Source: Sialis fuliginosa
Taxonomy: Eukaryota > Arthropoda > Insecta > Megaloptera > Sialidae
NCBI GenBank assembly: GCA_961205875.1
Contig: OY540818.1
Location: 12,188,761-12,252,760 of the forward strand
DNA: 64,000 nucleotides
Direction: 5' to 3'
Shown: piece after piece, positions 43,815 to 54,274 of the stretch
Numbering within the stretch: position 1 is the first letter of the stretch
Layout of the letters: each line of letters opens with the position of its first letter
Notes under the pieces: generated by a model
What the model was told of the DNA's origin: nothing
What the model saw: only the letters and a program-made list of their open reading frames with translations
The model's database searches: none
Position numbers and translations under genes: made by a program

Positions 43815-45832
43815 CTTGTAATTACTAAACCGTTTGGCCTAGAAAGTTGAGATTTAGCATAATTATAGTAAATGGTGGACCAATAATAATAGACCTAATT
43901 TAAAAAAATAAATGTTGGCGTTTTTTGGATATTCAATCCTGACGAGTGGGATAACAAATTCATGAAATGTGTTAAATTTTAACGTTTTATTCTTATTAAA
44001 ATCTTCGTTTAACAAATTTAAAAAAAATCGTAAAAATATTTTATCCCGTTTATGTATATTTTTCTTCTAAAATAATTCAAAATTGTTATCAAAATATACA
44101 CTACATTTAGAGCCATCTGTTTTCTATTATAATAAACGAATCATTAAAATCAACTAGTGGTGTTTAACTTCACTAAAATTAAATTATTATAATTGAATAC
44201 ATACAAAAACTATACGGTACATGACATTAGTACGCGAGGCACGACTCGCACTTGACATTTTTTTTTAATTTTAAGACGACATTTTTCAAATAACATAAAA
44301 ATAATCATTATTTCAATTGTTAAACAGACTCGCTATTTTGTTCTGTAGGATTATTTCTTTCAGCTTTTAAATAGCTGTAATTAGGTATCCATCAAAACAT
44401 GATCCACAAAACCCAATACCAGCTCATGAAATGTTACAAGTTTTATTTATACTGCTCTTTTTTTACACGTGGTTTATATCAACGTATAAAAATAATGAAT
44501 GCAAAGATAGCTAGTCAGAGATCAAGACTTTCAGCTGAAATATTTGCACATTCTTCTGGCTGAATTATGCAAAGTGTACCAGTTCAAAGCGGTTCAGCCA
44601 TTCTCGAAGTTACGGTTTATTTAATGAGAATTTAATATTAAATACATTCAACTAGGCTTGGTCGTATTATAATATGTTAAATATATTCTGTTGTATGAAT
44701 ATTATAATTTCTATATTGTGTATTTTATTTAAGTTAATACTTTATTTTTGATATGTAAATTAATCGTTTATTTGATTATAATTGATTGATACATACTGAA
44801 AGTGTGTATATTGAAACTTTTATATAACTAATGCCTGGTATTATCAACCAATTTAAAACTCCTTTCGTGCTAAATGCTCATTTAACCTAAATTTCGTATA
44901 TTACAAACGTGATTTAAATCAATATTAAGGCTCTCAATGAAAAATGTACATAATATACGTTGTAAAAACATTGTGTAGAAAATTAAAAACCCATTTGGTT
45001 AAATATATTATGCTTGGTTATGTTAATATTATGACAGTTAGTTAAAGGAGCATTTGGTTAAACTTGATAATACTGGACGTAAAGCCAATTTATAATTTAC
45101 CAAAATTATTCTTTTGCATGAATAATGAGATAACACGCGAAGCCGAAATACAATTGAGTGTCATCTCGATCATGTCTCATAAAAAATAAACTATTTGTTT
45201 CGAACTAGTGAATTTTTTTCTTAAAAATTTTTTTCGTTCATTCTATGTAATAATCAAACATATTTTGAAATTCGTTAAAATTCAAGTGGAATTAATCTAA
45301 CTTTACAAGAGACAGTTTAATTTTTTGTCTTCTATCTGAAATTTGGGTTTTGATAGTGACGTCATATTATAGTAACGTATTTTCTATGAAGTTAGGAAAC
45401 CAGTCACCACTGGCGTAAAGTAAAATACTTTCTAAAATAATGGACCTTAAACTTTTTTTATGTGCTGAATTCTCATTTTTCTGTATTTAAATCGCATTCC
45501 GTTTGAGGATCACAAATAGAGAATTACATTCATAAATAAAATTCAAATATTTAATTTTTAATAATGGATATTTTGTATGTTTCGGATACATGAACTGTAA
45601 CAATAGTTATGATGTTTTAAAGTGCCTAACATTTGCTTGATGCAAATTACAAGAATTATCAGACGTTACAATAGAATTTCAATGTAACCTTATGTTGGTT
45701 CTTAGAAACCTATCGCATGATTTTCTAAGTATTTGATGTAAGCAAACAAATTCTTTCTAAATAATTCTTATCTTTTAATATAAATGGGTATCCAGTAAAT
45801 ACTATATTTTCTATGGTAATTTATTCGACTAA
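43815..45832. other. AT-rich sequence, no gene recognised
   Basis: 44560-44610 has a repeat-like phrase (CCAGTTCAAAGCGGTTCAGC-CATTCTCG). CACTGGCGTAAAGTA near 45409 resembles a hAT end. No open frame of note. Confidence 0.4.
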
Positions 45833-46068
45833 CCTCGGGTTGTAAAAAGTAAAATTAACCACAATTAGTTAATCGGTTGTTTTCAAACCATGATTAATGT
45901 TAAATCTAAACTTAATCTGAATTTGTAAATGAACTATTCACTAAATATGATAATTTTTTACTTTATAAAATATATCATAACCGTGATTGTTTTTTAGAAT
46001 TAACGTAATAATGGTTTTAAAACAACTGATTAACTAAATGTGATTAATTTTGCTTTATGCAACCCGAG
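45833..46068. mobile_element. Fold-back MITE with CTCGGGTTG arms of about 75 bp
   Basis: The left arm CCTCGGGTTG...GTAAAATTAACCACAATTAG...TTGTTTTCAAACCATGATTA pairs with a right arm whose complement is GCTCGGGTTGCATAAAGC, AAAATTAATCACATTTAG, TTGTTTTAAAACCATTATTA. The arms are about 85% alike by eye and together make up two thirds of the 236-bp element. CTAA flanks both sides (45829-45832, 46069-46072). Confidence 0.85.
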
Positions 46069-46069
46069 C

Positions 46070-47200
46070 TAAATATGGTTTTAATAAATATGCTGAGGGT
46101 TTTTTATTATTAGATTATGTAAATTATATGACATTTAATAAAAGAACAAAAGGCTAATTATACAAATAGGAATAAAAAAATCTTTATGCAAATTTATAAA
46201 TTATAAAAAAAATCATCTAAAAAAAATTTATAAAATGATTATTACCGAAATATGATTCGTTCAAAAGCCATAATGACTAAGTAAGTTCATTTGTCAAACA
46301 TTAAAGAAAATCAATGTTTTATAAATATAATTTTCATGCAGTTATAAATGAAAGATACAGTATTATTCCATTTCATTGACTAATAATAAGGTATGACAAT
46401 TGCATGTTTATCATCAGTTTTCTGGATAGTACTTCACTAATCAAGTACTCCATTTACTCTATGTATTTAATCACGTTGGTATTCAAGTGATTCATACCTG
46501 TATGTCCACAAGTTAGTTATTACTAAATTACTTATATAATTTTGTATTGAATGCTTATTAGAATTAAATTTATTTATTAATTATTATTATTATAACGCGT
46601 TGCCCGCAAAATATGCGATTCACTTATGTAAGCAGTTGAAAAATGGGACTAAATAATTCCTAAATAAAAATTTACTAATTCACAGACTTATTGTATTTTT
46701 AAATAAAAGATTATAAGTAATTATTGAAATACGGATTCTTAATTTTTGTTTAGGAATTGTATTTTTCTAATATTTCAGTCCATTTTTCTCCGTGTACAAA
46801 TATCAAGTGGCCCTTCTTTTCAGCATAAACACTATTTTTTCTTTACCCCTCCTCATTTAATTAACAAAGATCAGTCAGTTATATTAATATTTTATAATTC
46901 AATGTTATAATATATATACATATACTAAAAAAATACTGTTAGGTATTAGAAGTGTCACATAAATATATAAATAATTTTTCAGCCCTTATTTATTTCCGCC
47001 CATTAAATTCGCGTAAATCTCTAGTCAATTTTGCTTTCACATTCTTCTTTTTAATTAGTGACTACAAACCACTAAATCTCTACCTAAATAAATTATTTCG
47101 ACATATAAAATGTCCAAAAATATTGCCTCACCGTCCTCTCCATTACATAAAACCTACACAATTTCATTACCCTTAACCCAACAATAGCGACACAATGAGT
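46070..47200. other. AT-rich sequence, no gene recognised
   Basis: The frame at 46952-47176 (+) has no domain and runs towards the GC island. No repeat ends. Confidence 0.4.
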
Positions 47201-47204
47201 TTAG

Positions 47205-47455
47205 AGGTGTCACAGTTCTCGGAAGTCCCCGGAGAGAGACAGAGAGAGAGATGGTGTTAGCAACAACACCGCGACTTTCTACACACGGTGACGCAAGGCG
47301 GTGCAATGCGTCGCAAGTGCCTTGTACTTACCGTCGTGACGTGCCAGTTTGCATGTATACGTGTGTGACGTCAAAGGTGAACCCGCCTTCCTCCAGAGTC
47401 GTAACTATTGTAATATGTGTTGGGGTGGACCGGAAGTGGGATGGAGAATAATTTA
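47205..47455. promoter_or_regulatory. GC-rich island with GAGA, CRE and ETS motifs
   Basis: GGAGAGAGACAGAGAGAGAG (47231-47250, GAGA-factor-type), TCGTGACGTGCC, a full TGACGTCA (47366-47373) and ACCGGAAGT (47429-47437, perfect ETS core) lie within 210 bp of the most GC-rich sequence in this part of the window. Frames on both strands (66-73 codons) overlap it without any domain. It looks like a promoter or enhancer, but no transcript can be traced. Confidence 0.4.
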
Positions 47456-47595
47456 AATCGATGTTGATTGTTCTTGGGCTTTGAGAAGGAATGTTGAATA
47501 TATGTACATAGGTACTTCGTGCAATTTGTGACTTATGTGCAGAAGTCAATAATTGTTTATAACAAATACAAATGGGCTAGAATAAAACAGGAATA

Positions 47596-48111
47596 AAGTA
47601 CTGCACCAATTATGGCCGCTATAAGAGCAAGCTTAACTGTTTTTGTGATTAACGGGCTTCTTTTTTGTAATTCTCATGAACTTATGTTACTAATAAAACA
47701 AATAACTCTTTATTTAATCAATTAGTCCGCAAATATAGTTAGTTTTTTAAAATTATAACCTTTTATTTTGTTTATTTTTTTCTCCAGTAATCGATAACGG
47801 ACACTTGTTAATGATTAAAAAATGTACAACGACGCAAAAGATATGAAAGAAATAATCGTCAAATTTGAAACAATGTAAAGCAGTAGCTTGGTAATATAAT
47901 AATTAATAAATAATTAGTTTAAATATCCACCATTTTGACACCTATTGGCCGATTGTCATCAAATAACTCTGTAAGACAGTTAAATGTATATAGATTAATA
48001 TTCAGAAACGATAGTAATCAAATATCATAATCAACAAATATTTCTCAGTACATTTAATTAAATAAAAAATAGCCATTACTGGGGTCATATCCAAGACTGG
48101 TACCAGTACCT
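47596..48111 (-). mobile_element. AGGTACTGGCACCAGT family, near full-length copy
   Basis: TA|AAGTACTGCACCAATTATGG (damaged right end, inverted) runs through CTTCTTTTTTGTAATTCTCA, CTCCAGTAATCG, GACGCAAAAGATATGAAAGA and TTAAATATCCACCATTTTGA to ATATCCAAGACTGGTACCAGTACCT|TA. At 516 bp it is close to the 521-bp 51632 copy. Confidence 0.9.
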
Positions 48112-48270
48112 TATATATAATATATACAGTAAGATGCGTTATTTGTCGAATATTGCACCAAGAGGATGTTAAGTGCAATGTTGCAAATAGTCATTTCCTA
48201 TTTTCCAAACAGTCTAATTTACTTTGTGTTCATTAAAACAGTTTTACTTGCTGCAACGGGTGCATACAAT

Positions 48271-48300
48271 CAGGGCCGGAATTATGTATGTGTCTCCTTT
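48271..48300 (+). mobile_element. Isolated hAT-like end (CAGGGCCGGAATTATG)
   Basis: CAGGGCCGGAATTATGTATG is close to the CAGGCCCGGATTTA terminus at 7402. It directly abuts the repeat at 48290, and no right end is seen. Confidence 0.4.
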
Positions 48301-48441
48301 CTTGATAATAAAAATTTCTCGTAAACATCTAGCGTGCAATTGCGAAACTAAAAACCCATTTTACCGCCTGTATCATAACAGAAATCTGTATTATTTAGCT
48401 TACCTAAATTCCACGCGAACGAAGTCGCAGGTAACATCTAG
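48290..48441 (-). repeat. Insect interspersed repeat, inverted head fragment
   Basis: The minus strand begins ACTAGATGTTACCTGCGACT, TCGTTCGCGTGGAATTTAGG, matching the head of 31622-31935 (ACTTCGTTCGCGTGAAATTTAGG). Such sequence is ubiquitous in Lepidoptera and occurs in other insects. The tail is missing. Confidence 0.65.
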
Positions 48442-48444
48442 TTT

Positions 48445-49116
48445 TGTATAAATTTGAGATCGATTTAACCATTTTGGTTTCGGAAGCCAACCTCTTTAAG
48501 GTTGAATTAAAAAAAAAATTCTGGAACTATAAATCATATAGAAACATCAGAATATTCTTATATGGACTTCTTGTAAAAATAAGACACGTTGACTGTGCTA
48601 CAAAAAATATATAAAGTTTGATCAAAATTATCAGAACTCTGTTTCCCAACTAGCTTAAGAAAGTTGAAACTCCAACGTAGATCTCAAGACAACTTTTAAA
48701 AGATTCTTTGATATTTCATTAGTATATAAATGTTGTTTGTATATCGTATAACTGAAATATGACTAGTAAATGTTATATATGTATAAGTACATGCGTCCCT
48801 GTTTCTATCTGACACCGGTGTCCCATGGAACGCCCTTTGTGTCGGGTTTTGTTCACAGTTTATAAACATAATACCCGACTGCACGGATGGTTTCAGTCAG
48901 AACGGAATTGGAACTTCGTAGAGTGGACGAGTATCTATCTACACAGTTTCTCAATGTTTGAAATGTTATAACTCTCGAGCTAAGCTGTGGAATAATTCAC
49001 AAGATTTAAATATCGATATTTTATATTGTTCGGATATTATAAAAAAATATTTTATGAATTATAATACCTAATAAAAACACAAGTCAACAAAAAATACTTT
49101 TGTTGTATTCTCTACC
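48445..49116. other. AT-rich sequence with a 12-bp palindrome
   Basis: GACACCGGTGTC at 48811-48822 is a perfect palindrome. No coding or repeat feature is otherwise seen. Confidence 0.45.
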
Positions 49117-49542
49117 GAATCCGTTGCCCAAATTGCTCCATCATGTCAGGTTTTTGAAATAACCTAAATGGCGATTTAAGAATTTATTACCAAGTAGGTA
49201 ATTTTTTTCTTGTTCGCGGTAAGAAATAGTATCTTTCGTCGTTAAAATGAATTTTTAGTTTTTACTATGCGATTTTTTTCACCGAAATATACTAGTTTGA
49301 AGATATTTTTATATTTGTAGTCAAGTTCAATGTGTCACTTCTGTCTTCTCTATTAATAAAAATATCATATCTCGGTAAAAAAAAATAATAACGAAAGATA
49401 GTACTATTTCTTACCGTGAACGAAAACTAGAAAAAAATTTGTTGGTAATAAATTCTTAAACATTGCCAAAATCGTCATTTTGGCACTTTTAGGTTAAGTT
49501 ATCTTAAACTTGACGTGATGGAGCAATTTCGTCAACGGATTC
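49117..49542. mobile_element. Fold-back element with arms of about 140-150 bp (GAATCCGTTG ends)
   Basis: The left arm GAATCCGTTGCCCAAATTGC...TTCGCGGTAAGAAATAGTAT-CTTTCGT is mirrored by a right arm whose complement is GAATCCGTTGACGAAATTGC...TTCACGGTAAGAAATAGTACTATCTTTCGT. Both contain TTTAAGAATTTATTACCAA. The spacer (about 49258-49388) is single-copy and contains CACTTCTGTCTTCTC. There is no transposase, and the target duplication is not evident. Long arms like these occur in Foldback or Mutator-like MITEs, but I cannot assign one. Confidence 0.85.
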
Positions 49543-49544
49543 AG

Positions 49545-50284
49545 TTTCAGCACGCCAAAAACCTTCAAAATCACTTATTCAAGTAGAAACAACAAAAATG
49601 ATGTCGGCCTGTATAATTAAAGAAAGTATCCCTTTGAAACGCTAAACTGTAATATTTGAATATCTACTTAATAACAAGAAGTCCTCATCAGGAACCTAAC
49701 AGTTCCAGTCTACTTAATATTAACTTTTTTGACGCTATATGAGAATCCTCTAAAAAGGGGTAGAGTAAAATATATTTTAAATAAAAAAATATACAAAATA
49801 CAAGCAAACGTTTGCTTTAAAAAATTAATTTATCATGCATAATATGTTTATGTATGCAATTTTTCAGGAGCATTATTATTTTATAATTACCTATGTATTC
49901 AAATTTTCTATAAAAAAGCAATTTACAAAAAAAAATATAAAAACATCATCATCAAACATCATTTTATAATTTCGGAGTGTAGGTATATTTAATTTTTACG
50001 AGCAGCATAATAAATTATTTTATTATCTTGCTCGGAAAGCTGTAAAAATATTCTGTTTTGTACACGCAATGTGTGTTTCTATAAAAAAATTCACACATAA
50101 TACGGGTAATTAATTTTATTTTACAAACAGTACCTGTTACAAATTAAAACTATACCATGTGTACGTTTATTAGTTTTACAATTTAGCTATATTATTATAA
50201 GCACATCAGTTTATAAACTGAAAATTAGTTGAGTTCACTTATTACCATTTCATATTAAAATAATAATAATAAAAATAATAAAAC
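49545..50284. other. AT-rich sequence, no feature recognised
   Basis: Only simple A/T-rich sequence with TAATAATAA runs near the end. Confidence 0.5.
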
Positions 50285-50626
50285 GCGATTAATTCGTTCC
50301 AAAGGTTTTCATGTAAGTCGAAAAATCGTGTAAGTCGAGGACTTATCTGTAGCAAAAAATATAACAATCACTTTTGTAAAACAGCAGATTGTAAACAAAA
50401 TGCACCACCTCAGTACTAAAAACCCTAAAAAATATATAAATATCCTGTTGTACCAACTAAACTTTCAGCATATATTCAAAGGGGGAATGAGGAAAGGGTG
50501 AGGAGTTTGACAATCTCGATTGGCACAATGGCCGCAGGGATACAAAGCACCGCGAAAAAAAACACATTTTTTCAAATCACGTATGAATTCACATAAGTCA
50601 AAATCACGTAAGTCGAGGACTACCTG
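50285..50626. mobile_element. Tigger-like element fragment (GTAAGTCGAGGACTACCTG end)
   Basis: The right terminus CGTAAGTCGAGGACTACCTG|TA (50608-50628), and the left part ATTCGTTCC...CATGTAAGTCGAAAAATCGTGTAAGTCGAGGACTTATCTGTA, contain the CGTAAGTCGA repeats found in Tigger-type termini. The two blocks are in the same orientation, so this is either rearranged or a fragment between subterminal repeats. The minus frame at 50465-50653 has no transposase motif. Confidence 0.6.
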
Positions 50627-50629
50627 TAT

Positions 50630-51560
50630 TATAAAGAATTTTCTATCGAGCAAAAGTTAAATTAATGCTATCTTCGAGGTGTCAAATCGTAATTTTGCTC
50701 GGGATTTTAGAACAGTGGAAATATATGTATAATAATGTAAATGCTATGTGTTTTATGCGGTAAACATGTCACCACTGCATTTAGATCACCCTTGCGTCAA
50801 GGTCATTCATATAAATCATACCATTTATTAAAGCTGTCAGTGGGCTGTCATTTATATATTTTTTTTGTATTTTTTTCATATACAGCCAGTTATTAACATC
50901 ACTATACCACTACCAGACATGGACGCAGGTAGCGTTAACTTAACTTTAGCTCCAATGCAAATTCTTCATAAATATTGTTTTCGATGTATATATGAAACAA
51001 GAATATGCCCAATACAAAAATAAAAAATAACTTTTCAAGACAATCTAATACCTAGAAAATTACGTTTATGTATTTTTAGAATAATTTATATGTATTTTAA
51101 TATTACAATATAAGCTTATTTTTTTTAAATTTATTGACTTTATAAAATGGATCACGGTATAATACAAAAAGCAAACATTTATCAGTACTTCCGCTTCCCA
51201 ATATGCATTTGGCTGAATATTTATTTTGCTTTTCATTTTAAACGCAAATATTCAACAAGACAGATTGAATTAGCTTTAGGCTAATGAAAGCATTCGGAAA
51301 AACGTAAACATTGCAGTGCGCTTTCATATATCCGTTATTATTTCATTTGGCAGTTTCATTAACAACTGCCGTAAATCATATGATTGATTAGCATCGTAAA
51401 AACAAATCACATTTTTTCTGGGTATATTTCCAAAAAAAAATCATTTTAAATTTCCAATATTTTAAAAATCAATCCAATATCAATGCGTTGAAAATGACTT
51501 TTCAATATTATTAAGTATTTTATATTCTACTTAACTATCAACCTTCTGATTAACTTAAGT
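50630..51560. other. AT-rich sequence, no gene recognised
   Basis: TTGGCAGTTTCATTAACAACTGCC near 51349 forms a 7-bp hairpin. Otherwise nothing can be supported. Confidence 0.45.
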
Positions 51561-53188
51561 CAGTGTTTTCAAACTGCCCTTTTTATCTCACTGTAATGTT
51601 TATATAAAATTTCTTTAGTAATACACATATAAGGTACTGGCACCAGTCTTGGACTTGGATATGACCTCAGTAATGATTATTTTTTAATTAAATGTACTGA
51701 ATTAGAAATATTTGTTTATATTTGATTACTAACATTTAACTGTCTTACAGCGTGATTTGATGATAATCGACCAATAGGTGTCAAAATGGTGGACATTTAA
51801 ACTAATTATTAGTATAATTTATTTATTAATTATTATATTATCATAGCAACTGCTTTACATTGTTTCAAATTTGACGATTCTTTCTTTTATATCTTTTGTG
51901 TCGTAGTACTTATCATTTTGTAGTCATTAGCAAGTATTCTTTATCCATTACTGGAGAAAAAATATTAACAAAATAAAAGGTTATAATTTAAAAAAGTACT
52001 TTATTTGCGTACTTTGGTAATTAAATTGATTAAATAAAGAGTTAGTTGTTTTATTAGTAACATGAGTTCATGAGAATTACAAAAAAGAAGCCCATCAATC
52101 ACAAAAACTGTAAACCTTGCTCTTATAGCGGCCATAACTGGTGCCAGTACCTTATTATTGTATATGCATTGGCATAATTATGTAGACACCTTTGCACACA
52201 CGCAATATTATATCGCTCTAATATAAAATAAAACAATAAAATATAAACAGAACGTCATTGAAACAAGAATTTCATAAAAGTATTACATTAATATATGCAA
52301 TCTCTGATATGAATTTAGTAGGTAGAGTGATTCAGATATCGATCTGAAGTTAGTTTTAAATCATGTCTAATGAGCGGCCAGAATATTTAATAGTTTATTG
52401 TTTTGTTATATCGTGCAGGCTGCAGCTTAAATAAAAGCAAACCAAGTAGGCCAAGGTTTTGTGAGGTTAAGTTGTCCACCTGCAAGAAAAAATTGACATG
52501 TACTACGTACGTATAGTTTATATATTCTGTATAAATTGTTGCAGTTCTGATAGTCTGTAGATTTTTTTTATTTATTTACTGCCTACATACAATACTGTTT
52601 CAGACTTGTATAAAATTTATTATACATTATACCTATGTATGTACACGATATTCCATGTTGTTGTTTTTCTCAATGACTTTTAATGTACATACTCATACAT
52701 ATATTAGGTTTTTTGTTAATAAATTAAACATTTTTCGTTCAAAGATAATTTACTTAAAATAAAAATATCTTGGAAAAATAACTATACTAAACGTAAGACA
52801 GTACTTACGGAGTAGTTCCGATAATTTTGGAAATTTTACTATGTTACATTGTAAAAATTACTACATTTCACAAGACATTTAACTATATTTTCATATACAA
52901 AGGGCTCCGCACATTTCTTATTGAAAAGTGTTTTCAGTTAATTTTTCTGAAATTTTGAAAGACCACCAACCTCTCACTAACCAAAATTAAGCTTGATAAT
53001 TCCTCGTGTTCTTTTATTTCGTTTGTTATTCCCATAAACAGCAGCTCTCATATCTCTAAAATACGAACTTAAATCTTCGTAACTCGAAAATTATGGTCTT
53101 TCGGACTTTAAGATTGAACGGGTTTAATATACTATCCTAATTTTCAACATAAATAAAGGACTAATTATTAGTCATTTGGAAAACACTG
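51561..53188. mobile_element. Possible old hAT element (CAGTGTTTTCAAA ... TTTGGAAAACACTG) enclosing a later MITE
   Basis: CAGTGTTTTCAAACTGCCC at 51561 and TTTGGAAAACACTG ending 53188 are inverted copies of a common hAT-type terminus (CAGTGTTTTC[C]AAA). The enclosed 1.6 kb contains the TA-flanked MITE at 51632. The flanking 8 bases (ACTTAAGT, TCCTAAAG) do not match well, and no transposase frame remains, so the two ends may be unrelated. Confidence 0.35.
51632..52152 (+). mobile_element. AGGTACTGGCACCAGT family, full-length 521-bp copy
   Basis: Perfect 16-base inverted termini AGGTACTGGCACCAGT/ACTGGTGCCAGTACCT with TA on both sides. Internal landmarks are TACTGAATTAGAAATATTTG, TGTCTTACAGCGTGATTTGA, CCAATAGGTGTCAAAATGGT, TTGACGATTCTTTCTTTTAT, CATTACTGGAGAAAAAATAT and AAACCTTGCTCTTATAGCGG. 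Non-autonomous; TA targets and short termini suggest Tc1/mariner-type mobilisation. It serves as the reference copy for the family. Confidence 0.95.
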
Positions 53189-53737
53189 TCCTAAAGTATT
53201 TTCAGTTTTCACATACAATACATTAATACATTTTTAATCAAGTTAAATGTGAATTGTATGTTAAAATTCCCTGGATTAATTTTTTACTATTTTTGAAGTT
53301 CACAATCAGAATTTGAGTATAGAAAATACCTCAAACTTTCATCCTTTGGACATGGCAAGGAAGAAAAAATAAACTATAAGTGCAAATATTTAATTGGAAA
53401 TAAAAAACTAACCAAAGAAAACATGATTTCTTTGAGAAATTCCATTAAGATATTATATTTCACATATTCAGAGGCGAACGCATTCTAACCTAATAATATT
53501 ATAGAAATATAAATCCGTATCTCACACTTACTTTCTTTGAACTTCTCTTGATTGATATATACACACTATTCTATAATAGGTATTCAATACATATTTTTTA
53601 CATTGTAGTTTATTATTACCAGGTTCTACATCAAGTTTTAGAAATTTATATAGATAGGTATACCTATTTTAAAACAACACCAAAAAGATCGTATTGATGT
53701 ATCTGGTAATTGATAGTTATTTTTATTAAATGATATA
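52155..53737. other. AT-rich sequence between two copies of the same MITE
   Basis: No coding region. CAGAGGCGAACG at 53469 is a weak hAT-like end. Otherwise no feature. Confidence 0.4.
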
Positions 53738-54271
53738 AGGTACTGGCATCAGTCTTGATATGACCCCAGTAATGGCTATTTTTTAAATGTACTGAATTAG
53801 AAATATTTGGTGATATTTGATTACTATCGTTTCTGAATATTATCTATATACATTTAACTGTCATACAACGTGATTTGATGACAATCGGCCGATGGGTGTC
53901 AAAATGGTAGACATTTAAACTAATTATTAGTATAATTTATTTATTAATTATTATATTATCATAGCTACTGCTTTACATTGTTTCAAATTTGACGATTCTT
54001 TATTTTATATCTTTTGTGTCGTAGTGCTTATCATTTTTCATCACTGCGGGCTCATTACTTTATCCATTACTGGAGAAAAAACAAAAACAAAATAAAAGGC
54101 TATACTTAAAAAACAAACCATATTTGCGGACTTTGGTAATTAAATTGATTAAATATAGAGTTACTTGTTTTATTAGTAACATGAGTTCATAAGAATTACA
54201 AAAAAGAAGCCCGTCAATCACAAAAATAGTAAACCTTGCACTTATAGCGGCCATAACTGGTGCTAGTACCT
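53738..54271 (+). mobile_element. AGGTACTGGCACCAGT family, full-length 534-bp copy
   Basis: TA|AGGTACTGGCATCAGTCTTG ... GGCCATAACTGGTGCTAGTACCT|TA. It carries all internal landmarks of the 51632 copy plus a short insertion near TTTTTCATCACTGCGGGCTC. The minus frame at 54060-54305 (81 codons) lies mostly in this copy and is shared with the 61573 frame. Confidence 0.95.
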
Positions 54272-54274
54272 TAT

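Noticed and set aside
47251..47451. 66-codon frame in the GC island as an exon
   Set aside because: An equally long frame exists on the opposite strand, there is no domain, and the sequence is better explained by regulatory motifs.
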